64,000 nt of DNA from Xenopus tropicalis (lineage: Eukaryota > Chordata > Amphibia > Anura > Pipidae). Position numbers and translations under genes: made by a program. Numbering within the stretch: position 1 is the stretch's first letter; each line of letters starts with the position of its first letter. Positions 46,771 to 59,063 of the stretch are shown piece after piece. The stretch is from contig NC_030679.2 of the NCBI RefSeq assembly GCF_000004195.4, positions 17,029,212 to 17,093,211 on the forward strand. Direction: 5' to 3'. The notes under the pieces are model-generated. The model was not told the DNA's origin and made no database searches. It worked only from the letters and a program-made list of their open reading frames with translations.

Positions 46771-46920
46771 AAAAAATGTAAGGTTAGATGATACCTTTTA
46801 TTGATGTTACATTAAGGTAACGTTTAAGCCTGAAGAAGAGATGTAATACTATCATCTCAAAAGCTTGCAATTTTTACTTACTCAGGTGGCCAATAAAAGG
46901 TATCTTCTAACCTTACATTT
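46771..46920. mobile_element. 150-bp inverted-repeat element
   Basis: AAATGTAAGGTTAGATGATACC...TTTTATTG at 46775 is mirrored by CAATAAAAGGTATCTTCTAACC at 46890, giving a stem of about 30 bp. The centre has GCCTGAAGAAGAGATG and TCATCTCAAAAGCTTGCAA, a motif pair seen in widespread amphibian and fish repeats. Confidence 0.75.
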
Positions 46921-47485
46921 TCTTGACCCTACCAGAGCAATAGTGGCCCAGGCAAATATTTGTGTGAGAGATAATAGGCTGGCCTGCGAGCACACTGGCA
47001 GGGTCCAGGTCAACAGATGGAAAAGGCAAAGCACTCTCCTGTCCAAAGTAGAAATTGAATGGGCTGAACAATGCTGGCAATTGCCCTGTGTACAATTGCC
47101 CTTTGAGAGCTGCAATTTGCATGTAGGTTGCATATGTTACTCTCAATGAAGCTAGGATCACCATGCAGTTGATATGTGTGTATATATATGAATGCTGTTG
47201 AAAACTCTTTCTTCCCCAGATTTCATTGTCATTAAGGGCAAAGGTTGATATTAACCTAAATTTTATCCTGTCACTCCAGCTGTCAGAACCAAATGAAACA
47301 GATGGATCTTGTATCTAATAGTATAATACTTGGAATGTACAGTAAATCCCTTTGTTGTTATTTGATAGCAGCTCTTTTAAGATTGTAAATCTTCATGATG
47401 GATGTGTCTATAGTGAGTACCAACCTGCAACAACTCCTTCTGCTAACCTACATCTCCTATAATTCCCAGATAACCCTCTAAGCAC
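46921..47485. other. Unassigned noncoding sequence
   Basis: Short frames on both strands, none recognisable. Confidence 0.35.
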
Positions 47486-47488
47486 TAA

Positions 47489-47681
47489 GGGCTCTGGCAC
47501 ACTGGGAGATTAGTCGCCAGCGACAAATCTCCCTTGTCGCGGGCGACTAATCTCCCCGAAATGCCATCCCACCAGCGAGAATGTAAATCGCCGGTGGGAT
47601 GGCATACCCAGCACCAAGACAACTTCCTCGATTTCGGGGAAATCGCGGCACCGCGACTAATCTCCCTGTGTGCCAGAGCCC
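47489..47681. mobile_element. Harbinger-type palindromic MITE, copy A
   Basis: Ends GGGCTCTGGCACACTGGGAG and CTCCCTGTGTGCCAGAGCCC, with TAA flanking both sides (47486-47488, 47682-47684). Internal hairpins: GCGACAAATCTCCCTTGTCGC, and GCCATCCCACCAGCGA with its mirror. Three-base TWA duplication suggests PIF/Harbinger. Confidence 0.93.
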
Positions 47682-47684
47682 TAA

Positions 47685-48086
47685 AGGTGCCCATACATGC
47701 ACCAATATTATCTTACGAAAACAGGTTTTGTATGATATGTGATGAGGGTTGATGAGGCGACTAATATTGGCAAAGCCTTAGATATTGGTCGTCTTGTTAA
47801 TTGGCCCTGGTGTAAAATTTAGATTGAGCGCCTTTGAAGTTGCCCAAACATCAGCAGTAGGTTAATGCTAAATCATCAGATAGTTGTAATATTCTATTGC
47901 ATATCTGACGATTCAGCTCATAACATTAGTGGAGTGGACAAACAATCTTTTTTGCATACTATATCTATTGTATATTCTATTGCATATCTTACCATTCAGC
48001 TCTTATTGTTAGTGGAGAGGACAAACAATCTTTCTTGCACCCAATGGTCACAGGAAGTATAGTTATTGCAATGTGTATGGCCAAAT
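47685..48086. mobile_element. Harbinger-like MITE, AGGTGCCCATACATG family
   Basis: Begins AGGTGCCCATACATGCACC directly after the TAA shared with copy A and ends ATGTGTATGGCCAAAT directly before the next TAA (48087-48089). Inside, the CATATCTGACGATTCAGCTC and GGACAAACAATCTTT blocks are partly duplicated (47902-47950 and 47980-48035). Related to 14994 and 42276. Confidence 0.8.
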
Positions 48087-48089
48087 TAA

Positions 48090-48433
48090 GCGACGTGGCA
48101 GACGGGGAGATTAGTCGCCGCGAGACAAATCTCCCTTGTCACAGGCAAGGGGATGGCATATGTGGCGCCACGATTTCCCAAAATAGCGGAAGTTGTCTTA
48201 AGAGGAAACTTCTGCGATTTCCCGAAATCGCGGCGCCGCATATGCCATCCCACCGGTGATTTACATTCAAGCCCCACCGGCTTGAATGTAAATCGCTGGT
48301 GGGATGGCATATGCGATCTCCCGAAATCGCGGCGCCGCATATGCCATCCCACCGGCGATTTACATTCAAGCCGGTGGGATGGCATATCGGGGGGGATTTC
48401 GGGGACGACTAATCTCCCCTTCTGCCACAGCCC
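48090..48433. mobile_element. Harbinger-type palindromic MITE, copy B, rearranged
   Basis: Ends GCGACGTGGCAGACGGGGAG and CTCCCCTTCTGCCACAGCCC, flanked by TAA at 48087-48089 and 48434-48436. The module CATATGCCATCCCACCGGYG-ATTTACATTCAAGCC appears in alternating orientation at about 48238, 48281 and 48336, so one hairpin was duplicated in situ. AACTTCTGCGATTTCCCGAA and its mirror occupy the left half. Confidence 0.92.
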
Positions 48434-48436
48434 TAA

Positions 48437-51400
48437 AAGTATAACTTGCCAATTAAGGGGCTCATAGTAATATTGGAGGTATACATGCTTTGCCATTTGT
48501 TAATAGCTTAACAAACTCATCCAATATCTTGTGTACAAGACACATTCATTTTATTTTTATTATTAGTATTATGATTCTATGGCAACCGTAGAACCTTATT
48601 TCTGAAAGAATACCAAACTGAATTCCAGGTTATTTCCAATATATATACGTATATATATATATATATATATATCATATATTATTTTTAAAAAAAACGAGTT
48701 TTGAAATCTTACCTGGCTCTGATACATTACCAGGAGCAAGCCACGAACCTTCACAATATGACTTGGTATGCCTGACTCACATAGAATCCCCCTATTTAAT
48801 TACACTCTCAAGTTCAGGCCTGCTGAATATGCTGGTACTAATTGTGTTATCTGTGCAGCTTTACTTTTTTCTAACACTAATCATATTATTACAATTGCGT
48901 ACTACAAAGGGATAAGCTTTGTGCAATTATGGTTGCCACATGGTTGATATTTTTTTAGCCTTGCAAGTAAACACAATGTTTGGGGCCAATAGTATTAATG
49001 GTAAAGGAAGGTAACTGAACTTGTGCAATGCCATTATTGTGCTTTGATCTGCAGTGTTCTCTTAGTGAGACTATGACTAGTGTCTGCCATTAAAGCATCT
49101 GCTGCAAGCATAACAAGAGGCAAACAGAAAGCAAATTTGCCTTTAAAGCTGGCAAAAAACAAAACACAAAAACAAGAACTCTGCGCTTCAGAATGAAAGC
49201 TGGAGGGTTGGTGGCAAATGAGTAGACAATGAGGCTGTATGCTGACAGTGGCGGTGGGCAGTGTCAGAAGGGCAAGGTCGGGATTGTGTGGCCTTTGGCA
49301 CCTGTATTTCTTGGCCCTGCTCTGCTCAACAGGTAGTTGGACAATTTTGATATATGAGTGGCAAAGTGTTTTATAATAATGCTACTGCATCCATAGTGCT
49401 TCTTCTCAATTCTTGACAGCAACTAGCGTTGCATGCTACACCAGTGGGTCTGCAGAGCCCTCAATGTAATCTAATCAAAGATTGGGTCTACAAAATCTGA
49501 TACGCCTGATTTGCTCACCAGTTATATGGTGAAATCAGGCTAAAATGAACAAGAAAACACAAGTTTATTGACCTAGTCAACTAACTGAATCAACCATGTT
49601 TGAATGCCATTCAGCTTTCTCGGTTTATGGAAGCACTTCATGTCAGGGCATTACAAAGACAATTCACACATTTTTGCTCAGATTCCTTGACCCTATATAA
49701 TAGCCTTGCAATTCCTTTAGTGCCTTGGTTACCCTAGCCTAGACTGATTATCTGCAAGCCTAATTATTTGTTTCCAGCTTTAGAAGGGAGGCATGTGCTC
49801 ACAGGTTGCAGCAGAAGAACTGCTGGGAGAATGTGGTCAGGGGCAAGTGACAGCTTTACAATACGGAGAGCTAATAGGCAAGAGCATTCTTATCTCTTGT
49901 TTGATAAATAAATGCAGCAATGTAGTGCTAAATGTGCTCAGCATTCATTTCTCAGTGAACATTAATGAAGGTCTTTAGCAAATTTTTCAAACACAGTCAT
50001 GTACAGGGATATCTTTAGAGGACCTCAGTCCAGGGCAAAACAGCAATATTTATTTACAGTAGGACTGCATAATCTATGACACTGGCTGTCAAGACTTTTT
50101 CAGTTCAAGTCTCCCTTAGCTCAAGTGTACAGGAAAATATTGGTTTATCAGTCATTCATACACAGATCCAAAAATATCTTGTAAGTTTTCATATAAATTG
50201 TACCATATTTGACCTCCAAAGATAGGCTATGAGAAGAATCTAGGAGAGCCAATAGTCATTCATCCCAAATTACATACTAACTGTCTTTTACAATGAGCCT
50301 CCCCGCCACTTCTCCAGCCGCCCCCCCCCCCCCACTACCCCCCAGTAACCTATGGTCAGTTGGATGCTGTGGTTTATATAACAATAACTGATAGGCTCCA
50401 GACTTATCATCAATATAAAGTTTACTGTCACCATCTTGCCCAACTGTAATAATCTTGTTCTACTATTGATATCTTGCTCTGATCTAGCTTCTATCCCGCT
50501 GTTTTTACTGCTGCTCACTGTGTACTCTGTCGAGGGCCCCTTGCATTGCCCTGAAGATGTACTTTATATGTGTATTATCAGCATTTTACATTAGGAGACA
50601 TTAAAAAAGCACTAAATCAGTTGGATACAAGGCTGAGTAACAATGCAACATTCTTCTGCCATAGGACACTACTTCAGCTACAATACTAGTATCAAGTTAA
50701 TACCCATTGTGACCAATAAGTTGGTTGCTTTCAAACAGCACACCAGAAAATGCTACCTGCTGGTTGGTAGTGTTAACTGGAACTGCAGAGACAAGCTTAG
50801 AGAGGGTTTAAAACTATCAAAATACTCCAAATAATCAGCAATACTGACTCAATGATTCTAGCCCATAATTCTTTCATTAAGGCTTAAACGTGATGCTTGA
50901 TTTGTATTTATATTATGAATCAGCCTCCTCTTTATTTCCTGCCCTAGAGCCTCACAGTGGCCTTGGTAGTTCCAGTCTGGACAGAAACAAAGAAGCTTAG
51001 GGAAACATTCTTTTATAGTTTGTAAAAGAAGGCGTGTGTGCGAGACTTCCTCAAGGAGAGGGCTGCATAGGAAGCATTTAGATTTCTTGCTACTGGGAAA
51101 GGTCACAGAGAGGGTTGTAATAGCACTGCATAATAAAAGAGCATCTAACTAATAATACCTGAAACAGGTAGACACATCTTTTTGCTTACATTCCTTTAGT
51201 TATTCCACCTAGGGAGAAATCTGGGTTAAGCGTTAAAGGGGCTTTCCACTGTGTTGTTGTAATTGGTGTCACTGTAAAAGCAGCTTGGAAGAATTAAAAA
51301 GCTTGACCCAAGCAATGTCCTCAGGAAAGGCAGCCACCATATTGAAATAATATTGCATCAACCAATTCTCCTCGAATAAAGACTCCAATTCCCACACCAC

Positions 51401-52640
51401 CTTTTCTGTCATTAACAGACCTGTAAAGAAGGAGCTGATTAGTACAATATTGTTTCAGTGGGACACGTATTGGATCATTTATGGATGCAACTACAGTGTG
51501 AAATTATGAGCATGTTTTTACCTATAATTGAGTGTTTTTCTCCATAATTCCAGCATATTAGTACCTAAGATGCAAGTTGCAGACACAGTTGCAGCCTTTA
51601 GACATAGACTGGTTGCAAGTTATGTTCAGAGTAGGGGTTTTTCAATCGTCATTTGCATCCATTCAACTGAGCAGGTCTGGTGTGCTTATTCATGCAATCC
51701 ACTGTGGGTACCCTGGAGTTAATACCATCCTAAACCTGGATCCCTAGGCCAGAGGCATAGTTGCATGCCAGTCATCAGAAGAGGCAGGATGGATGAATTG
51801 GCAACCATGCGTAGGAACATGTTTGGATGCAAGTACAATATGTACTCTCCACTGCTTCCATTTTAGAGAACCCACACTTGTATGTATGTTTGTATCCACT
51901 GCAGTCAGATACTGCTTTAAATTACAATTACATTTACAAATACAATTAATATAACTGAACATATTTAAATCATGTATATTGGAACATTGCTTTAACATTA
52001 ACTTTCATTTTGCTGAGTTTTATGTGCACAATATAATAAGTGAAAACTTTCACTGTCATTGGCAGATGCCATTCTCAGACAGAGCAGCACATTTTCTCAC
52101 CCTGATTTTAGCGTCCCAGAAAACTGGACTAGCAAGTATTGCTTTATGCTAACCAGTTGACAAGACAATGATGCATCAGAGATAAAAAAAAATTATGCTT
52201 TCTCAGCACTTAATAGCTACAAAGCTATTCTGAAAAATTTGTACCCAGACAGATGCGCATTTAGGCACTGGAAAAGCTCTAAGGCAGGGACGGGACAATA
52301 GTGACTAAACAATTCTTTTTTTAAACTATGACAACTACCATAAATGTCTGTTGAAATAACAATAGGAATTGCAGTTTTATCAAACTAAATGAAGCACGTG
52401 GTTACCTACTCATGTTCATGGTTAAAACTGAAATGCAGGAAGATATGCCCTTTTCATTTTATGTAGCATGTTATAGCAAGTTTGAGGTGTATTGAATAAC
52501 AGACTTGCAGGGCCATATTTCCTATAGAGACACCCAAGGGCGGTAGCTGATGGGACGTTGCCTTGGTTGCCTATATAGAAAAATAGAAATATAAAAAATT
52601 CTATTATTGCAGTGCAATCAGTGCCCCCAAACCAAGAAGT
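48437..52640. other. Apparently unique noncoding sequence with simple repeats
   Basis: A TATATATA run lies at 48640-48680 and a run of C at 50321-50334. TTAAAGGGGCTTTCCACTGT at 51233 resembles a T2-type left end without a partner. No coding sequence recognised over 4.2 kb. Confidence 0.45.
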
Positions 52641-52833
52641 TATTTTTTAATTCCTGACTTGATGGCAAGATTTACTACCAAATAAAGCCCCCTGTAAGCT
52701 GACAGTGTGCATAGAGGCTACATAATAGCCAATCTTAGACCTTTTTTGGCACCTCCATGAACTTTTATGATGCTTGTGTTGCTCTCTAAGTCTTTTTACA
52801 TTTGACTGTGGCTCACGAGGTTGGGGACCCCTG
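52641..52833. mobile_element. hAT-type MITE, same family as 6251-6525, left-truncated
   Basis: TTAATTCCTGACTTGATGGC, CCCCTGTAAGCTGACAGT, GGCTACATAATAGCCAATC and the end GGCTCACGAGGTTGGGGACC-CCTG follow the order of the copy at 6251. The left terminal third is absent. Confidence 0.88.
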
Positions 52834-54026
52834 GGGTAACCCATGGTTTAGAACACTTGTGGAATCTTTGTATTGAAAGTTCTGGGTTTAATTCTGACCA
52901 GGGCATTATGGGATTTTTATGTTTTTTTCCAGGTGTTCTAAATTCTTTTACCATGCAAAAATATACTTGGCTTTTGATGAGATTGATTCTATGGGCTTGT
53001 GGTAAGGAACTAACTTTGCAAATTCCACCTATGCCAGGAACCATTGTAAATGATTAAACAGCCTCTATTTAAAGTGCAGCTTATTATGTGGGTGCTTTAT
53101 ACATGAAAGCTAACTACTTCATTATAGCACAAGAAATCTGGTTATTTTGTCCTACAAGCTGGACCATACCCACTAGATGTTTATCTAGCAATCAGCACAA
53201 TGAAGCTAAAACTACTTTAGTAGTTGCTGGGTCAGGGCAAATCAAAGTTAATGAGGCCCTTTTATTTATATATCAAGTAAGAGGTTCAGCCTATGACCCT
53301 GTATCCTAGAATCGAACAAGTTGAGGAACACAACTCCCCACTCTTGGTATCCAAAACTGCAGCTCCACTGGGCCCTAACTATGTGCCTAGCCCACAGCAT
53401 GTTCTTATATGTGGACCCCTCTGTGCACAGCCCACCAGGTATTGTTTAGCTAATTTCTCCAGCACCATCTCTTGGACAGTGCCAATAGCTTCAGATTAAC
53501 AGCAATGAGGTATCTATCAGCAAAACTGTGCCTGCTTTACTCATGTTTTATTCTTAAATAACTGAAGTGCAGCTGCACATTCTATTCCCATGACTTTATA
53601 TATAGGGCAGAGTTGCCTCATTATTAATTCACAACACCCAATGAAAAATATGTTCTGCATGATTGTACTAGGATTAATGAAGGCCATACAATAAAAAATG
53701 TATGTAAGCAACCAGTGCCCTGGGGGAAAATCATATCCTTATGTTAGAACATATAAGCTCAATTGACTAAAGAGCACTTTTGAATACAAAATAATGAAGC
53801 TGTATACAGGAACAAAGTGCTTAGAAGAAAGGTAGTCCTTCCTCCATGAAGACTCTAATTCTGCCTCTTTAAGCCAAAATGCTGTCAGCTTTTTCCCTTC
53901 CCAAACAGGCAAGTTCCAACTAACCACTTGAGTCCCTATGGTGGAGGGTGATACCCCAGGGTACTAACCCTTCTGCTTACCTTGGGAAAGTATCTGAGTG
54001 CTCTGTTACTTGGAATCTTACACCTA
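52834..54026. other. Unassigned noncoding sequence
   Basis: No supported coding or repeat feature. Confidence 0.4.
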
Positions 54027-54454
54027 GGGGCACATTTACTAACCCACGAACGGGCCGAATGCGTCCGATTGCGTTTTTTTTGTAATGATCAGTATTTTGC
54101 GATTTTTTCGTATTTTTTGCGATTTTTTCCGCGTCTTTACGATTTTTGCGAAAAAACGCGAGTTTTTCGTAGCGATTACGAAAGTTGCGCAAAGTCGCGA
54201 TTTTTTCGTAGCGTTAAAACTTGCGCGCAAAGTCGCGCCTTTTAAGTTTTAACGCTACGAAAAAGGCATGACTTTGCGCACAAGTTTTAACGATACGAAA
54301 AAATCGCGACTTTGCGCAACTTTCGTAATGGCTACGAAAAACTCGCGTTTTTTCGCAAAAATCGCAAAAAATACGAAAAAGTCGCAAAATGTTCGTTTCC
54401 AATCGGAATTTTTCCAATTCGGATTCGAAATCGTGTCTTAGTAAATCAGCCCCC
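54027..54454. mobile_element. Palindromic MITE related to 35976-36505, TA-flanked
   Basis: Begins GGGGCACATTTACTAACCCA and ends TTAGTAAATCAGCCCC(C), with TA at 54025-54026 and 54455-54456. Arms pair around about 54246 (GTAGCGTTAAAACTTGCGCG with its mirror). Peptide-like similarity to the 36-kb copy reflects DNA homology. Confidence 0.9.
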
Positions 54455-57352
54455 TAGTGTCAGCTAAAACATGATCTACACTCACACTAGCTAATCCTAG
54501 CTCTTCTGATACTTCTCCTTCTACTTTAGGCTCCCTAGCACCATCTACTGCAAGTGGGACCCAAAAAACAGAAGCAAATGGTGGTCACAAAATGTCACTC
54601 TTTTTTAGTTTCCATTTGATCATGAAGCTCCATGTTGTCTCATATTCAAAGCCTAATAAATATCTGTGTCAGAAAAAATTGCAAGTGCTTCATCTAAATC
54701 TGAGGAATGCTTACAAGAGTACTTGTGAAAAGGGTCCAAAAGCATAGGCCCCCACGGTAATGCAAGCAAATACAAACACAAAATAAGAACACAAACCATT
54801 ACAAAACGTGAAACACTCCTTTGCACAGGGTTGATTATTCAAAGTGAGGGATATAAAAACATAAGTACATGAAATCTGAACCAATGTAACAAAAAATAAA
54901 ACACCACTTTTAAAACATGTGAAAAATGTTATTATTATAAAAGGGCGTAATTATGTGATGACAGTATCCCTTTAAGATTTATTTGGAGTCTTCAGCACTT
55001 TAGGGCACCCAAGAAACAGCTAAGGCTGTTGTTTTTATAGTTCTGCTCCTGTGCATATTCCCATCTCTATTTAGGTGTGCTTAGACTTTGTTGATTTAGT
55101 TATACTATGTGATACATTCAGACGTAAAGATGTATAAGTGAGTGAAGACTGTTTTTAAGAACATACACACAGACTTCTGGAACGAGTGATCACAAGAAGT
55201 GGTTCATGCCTCTAACAAAACACTTATTATAAGAGGCACACAAGACCCAACAAGTAGAAATAGTGTGTATATATAGATATATCACTTGAATGTATGATGC
55301 ACAGTTTCTTCCATTTCAACTGCAGGCCTTCCTTGGGCCGATCAAGGGCCAATATATGATGTGTCCAACATCAAGGGTTCACATATGTTAAAATTAGAAT
55401 AGCATACAATAAATCAGTGCATCCTTAGGGCAGTGTAGTGACAATAAAATTCCCATGAAGAGAATCATTGACACCTAAACAGCACTATCCTAGACCATCA
55501 CTCTCTATCAAAAGGCATGGGTGCAGTTTGGCTGGTTACCATTGTGTGGATAATGTTGAACAAGAAGCATAAACAGAGTTCTGTGGCAATTACATTTTTA
55601 TTGAATAGCTACATGGACATGTGAATAGCACTGTTTTAGACAAAAGTATTGGGTGCAGTTGGGCATGCTAGTTAAAATTGTGTGGATGGTGTTGGACTGG
55701 AAGCAAAGGGCAAGTTCACCACAAAATCATCATGCTCAGAAAAAAATGTTACAGTATCAATAATAATTGTACTAATTAACTCCTGTTAATCATACATAAA
55801 GGTCAAAGGAGTTCTTTCTCCTGACAACTATTAGCACTCCCCTGAGCATGCTATAATGCACCCAAGCCTTTTGGTGAATAGTGATGGTCTAGCAGTCTTC
55901 AGGCCAGGACTGGGTTTCAAAATAGGCCCTGGCATTTCAAGTACATTGAGGCCCAAACCCCCAGCAGCCCAGTAAATAGCCACTGTCTATGGCATCTTAC
56001 AGCAGCCCCTCTGGAATTTGCCAGAATCCACAGATTGCCTGGCATGCTGGGCCTGGCGCGGTTCAGCTGTCCATGTGGTTTCACAAGAGAATTTTATTCC
56101 AACTAAACTTGATTTGATTGCCCCAAAGCTCAGTTTCTTTGTATGCCATCCTAACTGACAAAGGTGGACAACAATGTTCAAAGACAGGTTTTCTTAACCT
56201 AAAAAATGTGTCCCCTATTCTGAATACAGTGAAAGGTTCTCCTAAAATAGAAAATAGTCATTAATATAAAGCATATAAACCAAAGGCTAACAAACCCTGT
56301 TCTAGGAAAAGGGACAAGGAAATGTCCCTTGAGAAACAAGGTTAACAAAAAGGGGGGCAAGAAAAAGTTTCTGAGAATAAAGGTTAACAAACACTATTGT
56401 AGGAAAGGGGACAATATAAAGTTATGTTATTCCCTGCCATTTGCCTAAGCCTACAAATAAATATTGAGCTAGGAGATGAAATAACATTTTTATTAAGGAA
56501 TAAATACTATATTTTATCTTACTAACGATGTGGTGTTGCCTTTGTTGTCTTGAGGAAACTTCATCCGAAACATGCAGACCCTTTATGTACTTAAAAAAAA
56601 AATAAAAACTTCAATGTTTTCAAGTCCTAATCTATCTTTTGAATAGCTTTTCTGTGCAACCGGCATTTTTGACAGGCCCTTAGAGAACTGACAAGCCAAA
56701 CGTGTAGTCACTTGTGCCCTGTGGACATCTCTCTTGTGTAATATTGACATTAAGTGAACAGAAGAATGTAGGGAGGCCCCTGTAAATGCTTTTCCTCTGG
56801 CCTTACCCCTATGGCTAATGTGCAAAGGATCAATTCAAAGGTCAAGAAGTCAGAGAGCCAACAAAGAAGATGGCGCAGCTTGTCTCTGCCTGTTGTATTC
56901 AATTGCACAGTACAAAACGGGTAAAACAACACATCACAAACAAATGAAGCACTCAGACACAACAATAATGGGGCTTCATATGTATTTGTTAAGCACAGGC
57001 AGCATAAGAAAAGTTCCCCTGCAAAACATACTTTCAGCCCTTATTGGGGCATAATTATTTGTCATCTTGGATACATGATGAAGAATGATTTTCTAAGGAC
57101 AGATGCAGTAATTTATGGAGGCTTAGGTTCTATTCTAATAAGTAACTTATTTATAGCTATTAAAAATACTTCTTTGGGCTTATAAGTTCTTATTATGGAT
57201 TTAAGTATTATTAACATTGGTCCAAGTTTACAGGTTTCACTCATGGTACTAACTTTGGGGGCTTATTTTAAAAGATATATAGGAAAATTATACATTAGAA
57301 TTATAACATAATACATTAATAGGAAATATAGTGAATGTAAATGCTTAACAGG
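54455..57352. other. Mostly unassigned noncoding sequence
   Basis: GTATCCCTTTAA at about 54964 resembles a T2-type right end. Otherwise nothing recognised; the 55.3-55.7 kb part has two loosely similar passages around GGGTGCAGTTTGGCTGGTTA and GGGTGCAGTTGGGCATGCTA, an old duplication. Confidence 0.4.
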
Positions 57353-57404
57353 GTAATTTATTGAGATATCACTGCATTTGTGCAGTGATATCTCAAGAAA
57401 TTAC
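57353..57404. repeat. Hairpin with 24-bp stem, 4-base loop
   Basis: 57361-57376 pairs perfectly with 57381-57396 around TTTG. With one mismatch the stem extends to 57353-57404, and weaker pairing continues (AACAGG/ACTGTT). Likely the centre of a decayed palindromic element; a pre-miRNA-like fold is possible but unsupported. Confidence 0.85.
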
Positions 57405-57887
57405 ACTGTTGCACTGAAGAACATGAGTACTCTCCAGGTTATTTGGATTGAATTTGAAAGTTGTACAGCCAGCACGGGGCCTGTTACCTGTTGACGAGTA
57501 CTTTCTTTGAATACTGGAACCTACGGCAGGACTCTGAATTTTCAAATGCGGCTTAACAGGGTACACTTTCCATTTAAGCCACTAAAGGCTATATGCATAC
57601 GTAAATTTAACAGCATTCTGATTGAGTGCCTTTTGCGGAAAGCACTATTGTCTTGTGTGTTTGGGCAATTTTGTGGGTAAGCGCTACTGCAAATATGGAG
57701 GGGTTTTAAAGGAGAAAGAAAGGTAAAAACTAAGTAAGCTTTATCAGAAAGGTCTATGTAAATACAGCCATAAGCACTCACAGAAATGCTGCACTGACTT
57801 CTCTGTGAAAAGATTTCTTGTGTCTGTAATTCATGTGCCAGAGACACGCAGCTCTCTGCTGTGTCCTCTCTCCTGCTCCCCCCTCCC

Positions 57888-58155
57888 CAGAGTCAGACTG
57901 GGCCGCCAGGACACCGGGAAAAATCCTGGTGGGCCCCAGTGGCCCAGTCCGACCCTTGCCGGCACTCCCCCTGCCCGACTGTTCCTCCCCATGCGCATTA
58001 AATTTATACGCACTCGGGGAGGACATCGGGTGGGGGCCCTGCTGGGGGGTTAGAGGGGGGCCCCTGGGGGGGTTAGGGGACACTGCCGACGGGGGCACCT
58101 ACAGGGCCCCTGGGGCGGGAGCCCCGGTGGGCCCTGCACCCCCAGTCCAACTTTG
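57888..58155. mobile_element. hAT-type MITE, CAGAGTCAGACTGGG family, perfect 8-bp duplication
   Basis: Begins CAGAGTCAGACTGGGCCGCC and ends CCCCAGTCCAACTTTG. CCCCTCCC flanks both sides (57880-57887, 58156-58163). Very GC-rich with GGGGCCCCTGGGG-type hairpins. The target lies in the pyrimidine tract of the T2 MITE. Confidence 0.9.
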
Positions 58156-58236
58156 CCCCTCCCTCACGAATGCTAAGAACTCACTCCCCCACCTTAGGAA
58201 TGTGGATCTGAGCCAATCAGCAGGAAGCTGACCCTT

Positions 58237-58517
58237 AGGGGCACATTCATGAAAACGCGAGTTCGAATCCCGAATGGGATAAATTCGGATTGGATACAAT
58301 AATTTCTGAAGATTGCAAATATCATGAAAATGCTTACAAAAAAAACGTATTAGTAATGATAATATTGTATTGGCTATCTGAAAGTCACAAAGTTTTCGTA
58401 CCGAACGATTGTAAACAGCGGGAAAACCTTTCCGATTTTTTCTCGCAAGCGTACGGAAAAGTCGTGCGTGCGGCGAAAAAGACGCTCAGAGCGTTCGTGT
58501 CTTAGTAAATCTGCCCC
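58237..58517. mobile_element. CGAATTCGG MITE, same family as 10692-11160
   Basis: Starts AGGGGCACATTCATGAAAAC after CTT and ends TTAGTAAATCTGCCCC. The CCCGAATGGGATAAATTCGG block is single copy here, unlike at 10.7 kb. Confidence 0.85.
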
Positions 58518-58526
58518 ATAATCTAA

Positions 58527-58740
58527 CAGGTCCGGATTTGTGGAGAGGCCACTAAGGCCCGGGCCTAGGGCGGCAGAAGTTTAGGGGCGACATGCCGCCC
58601 TGCCGCAACAAAATTTTAAAATTTTGCTCCCATACGGAGCAATGAGCACCTGTACTCGCTGCCGCACGCGGGAGGTGGAGTTCACGCAAGCACACGGGGG
58701 GGGGGGGCGACCAACAGGGCCGGCCTTGGGGTGCCCAGAT
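58527..58740. mobile_element. hAT-like MITE fragment, CAGGKCCGG family
   Basis: Begins CAGGTCCGGATTTGTGGAGA and AAGGCCCGGGCCTAGGGCGG, matching in mirror the right part of 60442-60749. It contains AACAGGGCCGGCC near the right side and a run of 13 G at 58697-58709. No target duplication placed. Confidence 0.65.
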
Positions 58741-59063
58741 CACAAATCCAGTGCTGCTAAGTAACTGAGAATGTTCACTTGGTCTGGGTGTCTGTGCAGG
58801 AGAGAGGCATTATGGGAACTTTCTTTACACAGCTCAGCATTTTTTCTTCCTGTTTGGCTTCTGATTATCTGAACGGGAGAAATATGGGGAGACTTAAGGG
58901 CACTATTGAGACAACTGAAGGTATGCCTGCAGCTTGAGATTAACTCTTTATTAGCCTTTCCTTCTCCTTTAAGCATGTTATAATTAGTCTGAACAGTGAC
59001 AAGCTCTTTAAGAGTGTTTACATGTATTTCTGTGCTCATGCTATTAACTAGTCTCAGAATACG

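Larger units (their letters stand above)
57706..58972. mobile_element. T2-type (Kolobok) MITE carrying three later insertions
   Basis: Left TTAA then AGGAGAAAGAAAGGTAAAAA and AAGCTTTATCAGAAAGGTC; right TTAGCCTTTCCTTCTCCT then TTAA (58969-58972). The terminal repeats differ at one of the first 14 positions. This order matches a common Xenopus T2 family. Its interior is split by elements at 57888-58155, 58237-58517 and 58527-58740. Confidence 0.9.

Noticed and set aside
54039..54417. Lys/Arg-rich frames near 54.1 kb suggesting a basic protein
   Set aside because: They arise from ACGAAAAA-type repeats of the palindromic MITE.
58021..58140. GC-rich block as a CpG-island promoter
   Set aside because: It lies wholly inside a hAT MITE with an exact 8-bp duplication, so its composition is a property of the element.
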